Shown: positions 35,011 through 44,470, counted from the first letter of the stretch. The stretch: 64,000 bases of DNA from an uncultured Desulfovibrio sp. (GCF_944324525.1 NZ_CALUWS010000002.1:87289-151288), one strand, 5' to 3'. Made by a program: numbers and translations. The notes: generated by a model from the sequence alone, not told the origin.

Positions 35011-35225
35011 CAACGCGGTTTTTCCGCCTGCTTTGGGCCGGGCGGCGCTGTCAGCCGCCTCCAAAACCGGCTGCCCGCAGACATGCCGCACGCCTTACGG
35101 AGGCCCGTCACCTTGATGGAGTACGCATTCCCGGCTATGCTCCACGAGCCGGAACCTGCACGGGAAAGCCCGGCAGCATGCGCAGCAATGAGCAGCGACT
35201 CCATAAAGCGCATCGCCGCTTGCAC
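35010..35225 (-). CDS. Possible small protein whose C-terminus is encoded by a repeat
   Basis: A 71-residue frame starting at GTG 35225 with AAGGAGG six bases upstream, the best ribosome site in this gap. The product has an amphipathic N-terminus (AAMRFMESLLIAAHAAGLSR), then GSWSIAGNAYSIKVTGLRKACG, which looks like real protein. The last residues (RLTAPPGPKQAEKPR) are encoded by a partial family A repeat. No family is recognised. It may be a genuine small gene extended by repeat insertion, or a remnant. Confidence 0.35.
   Translation of the reverse strand: MQAAMRFMESLLIAAHAAGLSRAGSGSWSIAGNAYSIKVTGLRKACGMSAGSRFWRRLTAPPGPKQAEKPR
35011..35075 (+). repeat. Family A repeat, partial (middle and third hairpins)
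   Basis: AACGCGGTTTTTCCGCC then GCTTTGGGCCGGGCGGCGCTG and TCAGCCGCC (GGCGGC paired with GCCGCC, seven-base loop) match the core of the full copies. Both outer ends are missing. It lies directly behind the 34971-35010 terminator. Confidence 0.65.
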
Positions 35226-35343
35226 GGGCAGCCTCCTTAAGCATTGCAACACGCTATTTCCCGGATGCGCCTACAGCCTCTTGCGGCCTGTCTTTCCGGA
35301 TAATCGTTTTTTCAACAATCAATTGTCCATCAAGGAGAGGAGC

Positions 35344-36312
35344 ATGTCCATATATTATGCCGCTAAAGGACTGCGCGGAAAGCCCTATCACAGTGACATC
35401 ATAAACAAGGACCTGTTCGCATTTTTTCAGAAAAGAGCATCGAACTACTACTTCCCCTCTGATGAAGCGTTGCGTGCCGCCGACGCCTTTTCCAAATGCG
35501 ATATGGATCTGATTCGATACACGGATGCGGATTACGAATATGCATGTGAGCAAGGGACATTCTATATCCCCAAATACATCTATGTGGGCGAGATCATCGA
35601 ACCCGGCAAGATCTTCGATTATTATTATGTGGTGCTCTGCGGCGATGAGGTGGAGCTGCGCCACCTCTACCGGGATCGGCCGTGGCGGCATGATTTGCTG
35701 GTGGGGCAAGATACCGACGTCACTGACCCTGCCGTCATCGCCAAGATAGAGCGCACGCTGAAGGTATTCCTGGAGGCGAACACCCCCAAGATACCGGAGC
35801 CCGTACTCATATCGCGCAAGGCCCTGCTTGCGTTCTTTACCTTGCTCGGCGTCACCGATGCCGAAGAGCTGGCGGAAAAGATCCATGCCGCCGCCACAAG
35901 GCCGGCACAGTGCAGCGAACTCCTTGAAGAGTTCGATATGGATGAAGCCTACACCGGCTGGCATCTCGATTTGATGCAACTGGCCCTGAGGGATCGGGGA
36001 CGCCTGGACTGGGTGGACTGGAAGGAAGCGCCGGAAGAAGTTTTCGCCTCCTTGTGCGCCCTCTTGCCGCAAGGGGCGGACGAACGCCTGCCCAACTGCG
36101 ACAATGAAGACGCGTATCCCGAGGAAGTGCTGCATCATTGCAAGGCCGCAGTGCATGATCTCTATGGCCTGACGATCCTGCTGTGGGATATGGGCAGCGA
36201 TGAATACGTCTTTATGGTCGTACCGAGCGACAAGGTGGAGGAAGCCTTTGCGGTGGCCTCCGACCTGGGCATCACCCTGCAACGCATCGAGGACGTATAT
36301 CGCCCGGAATAA
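35344..36312 (+). CDS. Uncharacterised protein with DUF6630-like C-terminal domain
   Basis: A 322-residue soluble protein; ATG 35344 follows AAGGAGAGGAG. The N-terminal half is rich in Tyr, Asp and Phe (YYAAKGLRGKPYHSD, YVGEIIEPGKIFDYYYVVLC) and uses more AT-rich codons than its neighbours, hinting at acquisition. The C-terminal half (RGRLDWVDWKEAPEEVFASL, YPEEVLHHC, LTILLWDMGSDEYVFMVVP, ASDLGITLQRI) resembles my memory of DUF6630 proteins, which are often linked to immunity against polymorphic toxins. No cognate toxin is visible beside it. Family repeats flank it on both sides. Confidence 0.55.
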   Translation: MSIYYAAKGLRGKPYHSDIINKDLFAFFQKRASNYYFPSDEALRAADAFSKCDMDLIRYTDADYEYACEQGTFYIPKYIYVGEIIEPGKIFDYYYVVLCGDEVELRHLYRDRPWRHDLLVGQDTDVTDPAVIAKIERTLKVFLEANTPKIPEPVLISRKALLAFFTLLGVTDAEELAEKIHAAATRPAQCSELLEEFDMDEAYTGWHLDLMQLALRDRGRLDWVDWKEAPEEVFASLCALLPQGADERLPNCDNEDAYPEEVLHHCKAAVHDLYGLTILLWDMGSDEYVFMVVPSDKVEEAFAVASDLGITLQRIEDVYRPE

Positions 36313-36373
36313 GTCGCGCCACAATGAAGGGGCTGGCCTGACCGGGGGAAAACAGTCGGGACAGCCCCAAGTG

Positions 36374-36514
36374 GAGCATTTTCCGCTTGAAACCCTTCAT
36401 GCCGCAAACCATACGGCCTGACGCTTCACGGAAAAACGCGACTTTCCGCCTGGCTTGGGCCGGGCGGCGCTGTGCCGCCGCCTCGCGTCATCTCTTTTCC
36501 ACTGGAAAACGCTC
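36374..36514 (+). repeat. Family A repeat (full length)
   Basis: 141 bp from GAGCATTTTCCGCTTGAAAC to GGAAAACGCTC. The conserved centre (AACCATACGGCCTGACG, GGGCCGGGCGGCGCTGTGCC) is present, and the third hairpin is intact. The first hairpin has lost complementarity. It lies 61 bases past the stop of the 35344 gene. The sequence from 36515 to 36660 between this repeat and the tRNA terminator holds no feature I recognise. Confidence 0.8.
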
Positions 36515-36660
36515 GAAAAAACGGCAAGCAAGATGCTCTGCTTCTGGGGTGCATCCAGAAATCGCGGAAGCGTTGGCGAAGCCACGGTGATTCCGCACAG
36601 TGCGCAAGATGCCCTGAGTCCCGGCTGTGCACATGGGATGACGGAAAACTCGCGCATACG

Positions 36661-36693
36661 AAAAAAGGCTTACGATGGATATCGTAAGCCTTT
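36661..36693 (-). terminator. Terminator of the initiator tRNA gene
   Basis: AAAGGCTTACGAT (36664-36676) pairs perfectly with ATCGTAAGCCTTT (36681-36693) around a four-base loop; on the minus strand it ends in six T residues (36661-36666). It begins nine bases past the tRNA CCA end. Confidence 0.92.
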
Positions 36694-36701
36694 GATCTTT
36701 C

Positions 36702-36778
<77 letters not shown>

Positions 36779-37365
36779 ACAACACTGGGAAACGCCTTCC
36801 GGCGTTTCGATGGACTCTTTTTACGGAAAGCCCTCCTTCCTGTCAAGACTTTTTTTGCAACAGCATGGGCATCCGCAAAATGCCGCCCGACGATATCGCG
36901 GCAGGACAGCGGCAGGCGAACGGCAAAACGGCATCATCCTGCCGCAAAGCGATCCCTGATGGCGCGTGTACAGGGGAACGCCACGTTGCAGCAGGGGCGG
37001 GAAGCGTGCCATCCCGTTTCCGCCTGCTCGTGAGCAAGACCGCATGCGGACGCCGGCCAGCGCAAAGCGCAGCCTCCATGACCGTGCTGTGTAACGAGCT
37101 GTTGCGGGCGCGCCAAAATCCGCAAATGACGTTGACTTGTTGCCCTGCACCTGTCATCTTGGGGGAAAAGATACCTGACCGTATTTTCTGTTGCCGCCCG
37201 GCATTCGCGCACAGTCCGCGGTGAGGGGAGTATCCGCCTGTCCTGCCATGATATTTTTCCTGTGCTGAGCGCAGGCTTTGCAGGAAGCGGACATTCCCTC
37301 CGGGCATCGTTATCACCCTGTAACGGGAGCGGACTTCCGAAACGGAAGTCCCGGGGAGACATGGG
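36779..37365 (+). other. Leader region of the autotransporter operon
   Basis: A 587-bp gap with no credible gene; the open frame across it runs through the tRNA and has no ribosome site. TTGACT at 37132-37137 with CATCTT 17 bases later is a possible but weak promoter. Just before the start codon lies a perfect 9-bp stem, GGACTTCCG-AAA-CGGAAGTCC (37331-37351), which ends two bases before the GGGGAGA ribosome site. Confidence 0.45.
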
Positions 37366-40300
37366 ATGAACAAAGGAAGGGCCATCGGCAGGATCATCAA
37401 GCGCTACCGGACGATCCTGCGCAATTGTCATATGCGTAACACCCTCGGCCCGCTTGCCGTTGCGGGCATGCTGCTCATGGGGTCGGCCGGCGGCGCATAC
37501 GCCGTCACCACTCCCGCATACTGGGAGCAGCCCAGCGTGACCATCGGCAACGGCGAAACGCAAACCGTCGATGAACTCTACGACTTCGAATACGCTGACC
37601 CAGACGACACCACATCGGCCAACCGCAATATCCGCACCACGAGCCTGACCCTTGCCGGGGGCACCCTCATCATACGCAACGAGGCGCAGCTCAAGCACAA
37701 CATTTTTGCCGATTCGCCCGGCATGAGCCTCGACATCCAGTCGGGAACGCTCCAGCTGGATGCTTCGGGGGGAAGCATCTACGCCAAATCCATCACGATC
37801 AGCGGCGGCTCCGTCACGCTCGGCGCGCAACAGGGAACCAGCACAACGCTTTCAAGCAGCTCCGGCATCACCATAACCGGCGGGACCGTTGAGCTTGGCA
37901 AAAGCGCCAACCTGATGGCCGGCTTGACGTCGCCATTTGAAGTCTCAGGAAACAGCGTTCTTCGCCTGCGCGGAGACGGGACCGCAAACTTGAACATCTA
38001 TGGCGGCAACTTCCTCCTCAATGATTCCGCCGGGATCACGGTCGAGAACGGGGCGGACGCGGATTTCAACGTCATGGGAGCAACCATTACCGGTTCGTCA
38101 ACTATCGATATTGAAGGCACCTTCCACGCCCGTCCGTGGCGAAGGCTGCCCAACAAAACCATCGACATAAATCAAACAGGCGGCACCGTCACGCTGTCGG
38201 CAGGCAATGGCGGCCCTTATCTGACCGATATGGGATGCCTGTACATCGACACGGGCGTAGCCTGGCTGCTGAACGGGGGAAAGATCGTCAACAACGGCTA
38301 CATTGAGGTCATGGGGGTCCTTGATCTCACCAATGCCGGAAACAGCCTCACCAATAACGCCTTCCTGACCGTCAGAGGCAATAATCTGTTGGGAAAGATC
38401 TCTACGGGAAGGATCATCATGGACGATGCCCAGCTTGCCGGCATGCTCCAGACCGAAGGGACGCAAGTTACGGTGGACAAGTACGGCATACTCGATCTGG
38501 GCGAATCCGCCCGGATCGACGCCGACCTGTTCCGCAGCGCGCTGGATACGACGTCCACCACTCCCCGGCTCGCGATCTATAACGGCGGCAAGCTGGAGGT
38601 CACAACCCTGACGCTGAGCGGCAGAACCATGGAGATGGCCGCCGAGGGACAGATCAGCCTGAACTCGCTGACGCTGGATACGCCGGAACTTGCGTTGACC
38701 TCAGGAAAGATCCTCCTCAAGGGCGAAAGCGGTTCCGCGCTCAACGCCGCCGGCGGGCTGCGGCTCGCCGCCGCTGCCGCGGCGGATGCGGAGCTGCGGC
38801 TTGGCCACTACGACAGCGAGACCGGCACGCTCGCCACGGGCGGCACGCTGGCTGCCGACATCACCGCCGCCACGGGCACGGTCTCCGTTGCGGCCGGCAC
38901 ATGGACGCTGAACGCGGGCAAGACCCTCGATATCCAGTCCGGCAGCCTGCTCGCCATCGGCGGCTTCACGGACGCCAATTACCAGAGCGGCTCCAGCATG
39001 CCCGCCAAACTCGTCATCAACGGCACTCTCCTCAGCGCCGATGCCGGCAACGGTTCGCAGGGCGTCAACGTGGGGGAGGCGGGCACCCTTGAGGCGGGCA
39101 AAAACATCCTGCTGACAGGCACTGACCGCATAAACGGCCTGAACACCATCGACGTGGCCGCCGGCGGCTACCTGCGCGTGACCGGTCTGGGCACCATCAC
39201 CAAGGACGATCTGGCCGCCATGCAGGGCAACCTCATGACCGGCGCGGGCACCTTCGACATCGCCGACGCCGTCATCGTGGACTCCGAAGTCCGACCGGAC
39301 GGCACCATCGACTACGGCGACCTGCCCCCCGGCGGCGTCACCAGCGACACGTACAGGGATGCCGTCGTCGTCAACGTCAACGGCCCGCTCTCAGGCAATT
39401 TCGCCGGCGTGGAGCTGGCGAGCGGCGGCAGCATCAGCGTCAACGCCGGAACCACCCTGGTGCTCAACGGCAGCCAGGGGGGCGACCTCATCACGGACAG
39501 CAACGGAGCGCTGGCGGGCCTCAGCACCTCGGGGGCCTTCTATCTGGGCGAAGCCGGACAGGGCGGCAGCGGCGCCGTCGGCGACGTCAGCCTCACCTCG
39601 GCCGGCGCCAGCCTTACGGCGCAGGGCGGCGGCAGCTACAGCGCCGGGAGCATATCCGCCGTCAATCCCAACGAAGGCGCGGTCAGGAGCACGGGCGCGG
39701 CGCTCACGGCCGATGCCATCGGCAGCGCCGGCAATCCCGTGGGGCTGGTCGAATCGACGGACGGCGGCAGCATCGTGTCGTTGAGCGACATCAATGCGCG
39801 CGTCCTCAAGCTGACCAGCGGCGACGTCCAGTCCAAGGCCGCCATCACGGCGCAGCGCGTGGACATCCAGAACGGCACGCTGCGGGCGACGGGCGACATC
39901 ACCCTGAAGGGCGACGGCACGAGCGCCGGTCAGATGGTCAACGGCGACATTATTTCCGACGGCAGCATCATCCTGCAGGACGCCTTCACCGGCACCGGAC
40001 ACATCCAGGCGGCCGGCAACATCCAGGCCACGAGCATCAATATGAACAAGAGCCCCTATGGGCTCTGGATCGCCGCGGGCGGAAGCTTCAAGGCCGACTA
40101 TGTGAGTGCCGCTTCCATCACGGCCAAACGCCTGCAAGTGACGAATGACGTGCAACTGAGTTCCGGCAACCTGACGCTTTCCGGCAGAGGGCCCAGTGAA
40201 GCCAGCAGCATCGGCGGCAACCTCACCGCGTACTCGGCGGATGTGCGGGCGGGCGATTTGGCGATCGGCGGGACGCTGAAACTGTACGGCGACTCGCGGG

Positions 40301-42249
40301 CCGACATTGAGAACCTGTCGCTGAAGGGCGCCGTCAACTGGATCGGCACGGGCGCGGATACGCAGGGCAGCCGCCTCACGGTATCCGGCACCCTGTCGCT
40401 CAACGGCAACGTGCTGGCCGTCGACCCGGCCTGGGGCGGCGAAGCCTCCAACGTGGCGGTCAACAGCATCAACGATACGGCCTCCGCCGCCGGCATCGTG
40501 ATCAACGGCGGCGTGGCCGTGGGCCAGAACGCGTATGCCGCCATCGGCACCGCGGACAATGCCTGGCTGCCCGCCCAGACGCCCGGCGGCCTGTCGCAGG
40601 ACGGCATCACCGCCGCGCTGGGCATCTTCCGGCCCGTCTCGCTCGCCGCCGGCGGCAAGCTCTACGTCAACGGCGCGCTGGCCGACGCCGCCCTCGTGGA
40701 CGGCAAAAGCGGCGCGTATGATGCCGCAAGCGCCGACTCCGCCATCTTCGCCCCCGGCAGCCTGCTGGTCATCAACGGGAAGGATGCGGACATCCTCAAC
40801 GGCACTGCCGCCGCCATCACCTTTGAAAACGGCAAGGGCAGCGTCACCGCCGAAAACGGCGCCAAGCTCTGCGTGACGGATGCCGTGGCCAACACGCAGT
40901 ACAGCCTGCTGTCTGGAGTCTCGTCCGTGACCCTCAACGGCGGCTGGCAGGGCGACAACGTATTGACCTCCTCCCGCATGCTCGGGCTCATCGCCGATGT
41001 GGATGATGCGGCGGGCACCGTCACCCTGAGGACTGTCCTCAACGACGCCCGTACGGCCTTCCCCGGCCTGAGCGACGGCATGGCCGCCGCCGTGAACAGG
41101 CTGTACGCCCCTGTGGGCGATCCGTCCCTTGGCTGGACCGATCTTGCGGACGTGGACTCCCCGAATATGGGCGTGCGCTTCCTCAGCCGGGCCACGGACA
41201 GCCGCTTTGTGGGCAACGGCAGCGAACCCGCCGTACGGACCATCGAGAGCGCGGCCCGCATGGCCGTGGCCGGAGCCGTGCCGCAGATGACGAAGATGGC
41301 GGCCGATGCGGCGGCCAGCGCCGTGGCCGGCCGCATGAGTCTGGCCGGCCCGGCCGGCGGCCTGCAAAGCATGGACGCCGAGGGCAAGCTCACGGGCCGC
41401 GACACCTCCGGCTTTGCTCTCTGGATCTCCCCCACCTGGCAGAACAGGAGCGGTTACAACATGGACGCCGGACATCTGGACGGCGGCTTCAACGGCAACA
41501 TCGGCGGCATCAGCCTCGGTGCGGATTATACCTTTGAGAATGCACTCCGGGCCGGTGTCGCCCTCAGCCTCGGCGGCGGCTATGCCGTCTCCGCCGGAGA
41601 CTTTGCCGACACCACCAACAGCATGAGCTACTGGGGCGTCGAAGCCTATGCGGGCTGGCGCTACAAGGACTTTGCGCTCATGGCGGACGCCGGCTATACC
41701 GGCTCCTATCACAAGCTGGAGCAGGAACTCGGCGCGGGCATGCAGATGCGCGACCTGACGGCGGACGTGCAGGCCGGGGCCTGGCAGGCGGGCCTGCGGG
41801 CCGAATACCGCTTTGACGGCTCGGTGCTGGACGTCATCCCCCATGTGGGCGCGCGCTACATGAACCTGACCACCTGGGGATATGACGTCAAGAGCAACGG
41901 CACCCTGCTGGAAGCCGACAGCATGACCCAGCACATCTGGACATTCCCCGTCGGCGTGACCTTCAGTCAGGACTTCACTCTTGAAAGCGGCTGGTTCGTG
42001 CGGCCGTCGCTGGATGTGACGCTCATCCCCGCTGCCGGGGACGTCAGGGCCAACGGGGACGTCCGCTTTACCGGCCTGCCCGGCATGTACGAGATGGAAA
42101 ATCAGGTCATGGACTACCTGACCTGGCAGGGAAGCGCCGGACTGGAATTCGGCTGCGACAACATGTCCCTTGGCGTCAGCTACACCGTGCAGACCGGCCA
42201 GACGGGCACGGGGCACGGCGTCTTCGCCGCCTTCCGGTATGAGTTCTAA
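37366..42249 (+). CDS. Large autotransporter (type Va secretion) adhesin-like protein
   Basis: A 1627-residue protein. It has a long signal peptide of about 45 residues with a basic N-terminal extension (MNKGRAIGRIIKRYRTILRN) ending GGAYA. The passenger (about residues 46-1340) is made of short beta-strand repeats rich in Gly, Ser, Thr and Asn (LTLAGGTLII, ITISGGSVTLG, VDIQNGTLRATGDITLKGDG), as expected of a right-handed beta-helix. A linker (SRFVGNGSEPAVRTIESAARMAVAG) and a C-terminal beta-barrel (from about FALWISPTWQNRSGYNMDAG to FAAFRYEF, ending in Phe) complete the layout. No protease triad or RGD motif stood out. It is followed after 21 bases by its probable chaperone. Confidence 0.9.
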   Translation: MNKGRAIGRIIKRYRTILRNCHMRNTLGPLAVAGMLLMGSAGGAYAVTTPAYWEQPSVTIGNGETQTVDELYDFEYADPDDTTSANRNIRTTSLTLAGGTLIIRNEAQLKHNIFADSPGMSLDIQSGTLQLDASGGSIYAKSITISGGSVTLGAQQGTSTTLSSSSGITITGGTVELGKSANLMAGLTSPFEVSGNSVLRLRGDGTANLNIYGGNFLLNDSAGITVENGADADFNVMGATITGSSTIDIEGTFHARPWRRLPNKTIDINQTGGTVTLSAGNGGPYLTDMGCLYIDTGVAWLLNGGKIVNNGYIEVMGVLDLTNAGNSLTNNAFLTVRGNNLLGKISTGRIIMDDAQLAGMLQTEGTQVTVDKYGILDLGESARIDADLFRSALDTTSTTPRLAIYNGGKLEVTTLTLSGRTMEMAAEGQISLNSLTLDTPELALTSGKILLKGESGSALNAAGGLRLAAAAAADAELRLGHYDSETGTLATGGTLAADITAATGTVSVAAGTWTLNAGKTLDIQSGSLLAIGGFTDANYQSGSSMPAKLVINGTLLSADAGNGSQGVNVGEAGTLEAGKNILLTGTDRINGLNTIDVAAGGYLRVTGLGTITKDDLAAMQGNLMTGAGTFDIADAVIVDSEVRPDGTIDYGDLPPGGVTSDTYRDAVVVNVNGPLSGNFAGVELASGGSISVNAGTTLVLNGSQGGDLITDSNGALAGLSTSGAFYLGEAGQGGSGAVGDVSLTSAGASLTAQGGGSYSAGSISAVNPNEGAVRSTGAALTADAIGSAGNPVGLVESTDGGSIVSLSDINARVLKLTSGDVQSKAAITAQRVDIQNGTLRATGDITLKGDGTSAGQMVNGDIISDGSIILQDAFTGTGHIQAAGNIQATSINMNKSPYGLWIAAGGSFKADYVSAASITAKRLQVTNDVQLSSGNLTLSGRGPSEASSIGGNLTAYSADVRAGDLAIGGTLKLYGDSRADIENLSLKGAVNWIGTGADTQGSRLTVSGTLSLNGNVLAVDPAWGGEASNVAVNSINDTASAAGIVINGGVAVGQNAYAAIGTADNAWLPAQTPGGLSQDGITAALGIFRPVSLAAGGKLYVNGALADAALVDGKSGAYDAASADSAIFAPGSLLVINGKDADILNGTAAAITFENGKGSVTAENGAKLCVTDAVANTQYSLLSGVSSVTLNGGWQGDNVLTSSRMLGLIADVDDAAGTVTLRTVLNDARTAFPGLSDGMAAAVNRLYAPVGDPSLGWTDLADVDSPNMGVRFLSRATDSRFVGNGSEPAVRTIESAARMAVAGAVPQMTKMAADAAASAVAGRMSLAGPAGGLQSMDAEGKLTGRDTSGFALWISPTWQNRSGYNMDAGHLDGGFNGNIGGISLGADYTFENALRAGVALSLGGGYAVSAGDFADTTNSMSYWGVEAYAGWRYKDFALMADAGYTGSYHKLEQELGAGMQMRDLTADVQAGAWQAGLRAEYRFDGSVLDVIPHVGARYMNLTTWGYDVKSNGTLLEADSMTQHIWTFPVGVTFSQDFTLESGWFVRPSLDVTLIPAAGDVRANGDVRFTGLPGMYEMENQVMDYLTWQGSAGLEFGCDNMSLGVSYTVQTGQTGTGHGVFAAFRYEF

Positions 42250-42270
42250 GCGAGCTGAAAGGGAAACGTC

Positions 42271-42891
42271 ATGTCATATGTTCGTCATCTGCTCCTGCTG
42301 CTTGCGGCCGTTCTGCTTTGGGGCGGGACGCCGTGGGCCGCTCCGCTGCTGAAAAGCGTGGACGTCAACGTCATCCTGCAAAAATCCCGGCCCGCGCGGG
42401 ATGCCGCCGCCCATCTGGAAAAGGTGCGCGCCACCCTCCAGCAGGGTTACGATACGCTTGCCGCCAGCCAGAAGGACAAAAAAGACATAGCGGAAGAGGC
42501 CCGGAAGATGGATCTGGCCCGCGCTCAGGCCCTGCTGCAAAACCAGATGAATCTGGAAACGGCGGCCGCCCGAAAGATCGTGCTCGAGGCGCTGGCCAAG
42601 ACCTGCGAAGCCTGGGGCAAGGAGCATCCCACGCTCTGGCTCGTCCCGCGCGGCAGCGTGCTTGCGGCTCCGGCGGCGGACGATGTGACGCCGGACATCC
42701 TGAAACGCATGGAATCGCAGCAGGTGACCTTCCCGGCCCTGCCCACCGTGACCATCAAGGACGGCTCCATCGAGGACGGTTCCCTCCGGAAAGAGACGCC
42801 GCCCGCCGCCATCACGCCGGACGGTGAATTCCGCGCTCCGATCAAGGATACGCCTTATCCCGGCGCGGCCGCCACGCCCCAAAAACCTTAG
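42271..42891 (+). CDS. Skp/OmpH-like periplasmic chaperone
   Basis: A 206-residue secreted protein with a cleavable signal peptide (HLLLLLAAVLLWGGTPWAA). The mature part begins LLKSVDVNVILQKSRPARDAA, the usual Skp start in which a beta-strand leads into long coiled-coil arms (about residues 45-120). Skp escorts outer membrane proteins to the Bam machinery. The C-terminal 60 residues (FPALPTVTIKDGSIEDGSLRK, then Pro-rich) are an extra not found in typical Skp. It is probably co-transcribed with the autotransporter, suggesting a dedicated helper. Its TAG stop overlaps a GAGC that resembles a degenerate repeat A end. Confidence 0.75.
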   Translation: MSYVRHLLLLLAAVLLWGGTPWAAPLLKSVDVNVILQKSRPARDAAAHLEKVRATLQQGYDTLAASQKDKKDIAEEARKMDLARAQALLQNQMNLETAAARKIVLEALAKTCEAWGKEHPTLWLVPRGSVLAAPAADDVTPDILKRMESQQVTFPALPTVTIKDGSIEDGSLRKETPPAAITPDGEFRAPIKDTPYPGAAATPQKP

Positions 42892-42939
42892 AGCCATTCC
42901 ATATTGAAAATAGCGTTGACGCTATCATGAATTGCTTTG

Positions 42940-43021
42940 GAGGGAAGGGATCCCCTCGCCTCGCGCGGGCGGGGTCCCCCTTCCTCCCCAAGCCCCCCCT
43001 TCCTTCCCCAGCGCGCATTTT
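42940..43021. mobile_element. Family B element fragment
   Basis: Read in reverse, GCGCGCTGGGGAAGG, GGGGGGGCTTGGGGAGGAAGG (given in two parts) matches the inner section of the complete element at about 62450-62490 (GCGCGCTGGGGAAGGGATAG, GGGGCTTGGGGGGAAGG). Neither terminal repeat is left. It directly abuts a family A copy starting at 43022. The short stretch 42891-42939 before it includes the hairpin TAGCGT-TG-ACGCTA. Confidence 0.55.
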
Positions 43022-43164
43022 GAGCGTTTTGCCTTGGGAAAAGGCATGACGCAAGGCGGCGGCACCGCGCCGCCCGGCCCGAACCAAGCGGAACAGCGCG
43101 CTTTTTTCTGCAACACGACAGACCTACGTCTTGGAGCGCCAAGCGTTCCAAACGGAAAATGCGC
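43022..43164 (-). repeat. Family A repeat (inverted, full length)
   Basis: 143 bp running from GAGCGTTTTGCCTTGGGAAA to GTTCCAAACGGAAAATGC, the reverse of the other copies. The central GGCGGC/GCGCCGCC hairpin and GGCCCGAACCAAGCGGAA are preserved. It lies between two convergent genes (the Skp-like gene ends at 42891, the MFS gene ends at 43195), the position expected of a bidirectional 3'-end element. Confidence 0.75.
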
Positions 43165-43194
43165 ATGATGCCTTGCGGATGTGCGGCCGTCGCC

Positions 43195-44454
43195 TCAGTC
43201 CCGCGCACCGCGTCCGCAAGCCGCCGTCTGCCGCCAGCAGATCAGCAAAAGGAGCAGCATTGCGGACGCCGCCACATAGGCCGCGTCCATGCCCAGCCAG
43301 TCCTGCAGGGCATAGGCGAGCACCGGCCCGACGGCCGAACCGCAATCCGCAATGAAGGTATAGGAAGAAAGAGTCAGCGTGGGGTGACCGTGCCGCATGG
43401 CCGTATCCGAGGCCGCGGCGTCCGCCAGCGTGGAAAGCCCTGTGGCGCAGGCTTGCGAAAGGAGCAGCAGCGCCAGCCAGCACGGCACGGGCAAAGGCAG
43501 GGCCACGAGCCCCAGCGCGACCGCGGCAAGGACCAGACAGGCCCGCAGCACCGGCGCACGCCCGCGCGGCCCGTCCGACAGACGGCCGAACCACGGCGCA
43601 AGCCAGGGCTCCCACCCCCAGCGCAAGGCCTGCAGCAGGCCCGCCAGCGTGGCGCAGCCCAGCACAAGGCTCCCGCTCAGGGGCAGATCCCCCACATGCA
43701 GGGCCACCATGCGGCTCAGGCTGGAGGCATAGATGCCCTGAAAGACCAGCGTCACCAGAAAGCCCGTGGCAAAAATGCGCCGCATGGCCGGCAGGCGCAG
43801 ATGCCTGCGCACCAGCAGCGTGCCGGCCTCGCGCCCCTGCGCGGCCGTAGGGCGGCCGTCGGCGGGCAGGCAAAACAGGCCCGGCAGCAGGCCCAGCAGG
43901 GTCAGCAGGCCGAACAGCACGGCCACGGCGGAGAAACCGAAGAGGTCCGCCAGCAGACCGCCGCCCAGCATGCCCGCCAGACTGCCCAGCCGGACGAGAC
44001 CGTTATAGCTGCCCATGAGGTAGCCGCGATTCTCCTTGCTCGACGCCTCGGTCAGAGCAAAGAGCGCCCCCAGCCGCAACAGCGTCCAGGCCAGCCCCCA
44101 GAGACAGCGCAGCAGCAGCCAGACGGCGAAGGACTGCGCCACGCCGTACAGCAGCGTCGTGCCCGCCGCCAGCAGGACGGCCAGCAGCATGCCCGTCCGG
44201 CGGCTGAAGCGGGTATAGAGCCGCCGCACCAGCGGATTGAGGGGCAGACGGACAAGACGGTTGACGGCCAGCAGCACCCCCACCTGCCAGAGCGCATCCA
44301 GGCCGCATTGCTGCCAGCACAACGGCAGAGCGATGTACAGCATGGTGTCCCCGATGAGGCAGAAAGCGGTGATGGCCGCCATGATGCGCGCCAGCCGCAG
44401 GGCTTGCGGCGGGCAATCCGCAGCCGCACGGGGCACTGACGAAACGGACGGCAT
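43195..44454 (-). CDS. Major facilitator superfamily transporter
   Basis: A 419-residue, 12-segment inner membrane protein. ATG 44454 is preferred; a longer frame to 44550 overlaps the neighbouring gene. MFS features include the basic inter-segment loops (VRRLYTRFSRRTGM and WFGRLSDGPRGRAPVLR, the second resembling the G-x-x-x-D-x-x-G-R-R/K motif), and an internal two-fold pattern with a charged central loop (LPADGRPTAAQGREAG). The substrate cannot be told. It starts 16 bases after the amidohydrolase gene stop, so the two form an operon. Confidence 0.85.
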   Translation of the reverse strand: MPSVSSVPRAAADCPPQALRLARIMAAITAFCLIGDTMLYIALPLCWQQCGLDALWQVGVLLAVNRLVRLPLNPLVRRLYTRFSRRTGMLLAVLLAAGTTLLYGVAQSFAVWLLLRCLWGLAWTLLRLGALFALTEASSKENRGYLMGSYNGLVRLGSLAGMLGGGLLADLFGFSAVAVLFGLLTLLGLLPGLFCLPADGRPTAAQGREAGTLLVRRHLRLPAMRRIFATGFLVTLVFQGIYASSLSRMVALHVGDLPLSGSLVLGCATLAGLLQALRWGWEPWLAPWFGRLSDGPRGRAPVLRACLVLAAVALGLVALPLPVPCWLALLLLSQACATGLSTLADAAASDTAMRHGHPTLTLSSYTFIADCGSAVGPVLAYALQDWLGMDAAYVAASAMLLLLLICWRQTAACGRGARD

Positions 44455-44470
44455 GACGCGGGCCAGGGCC

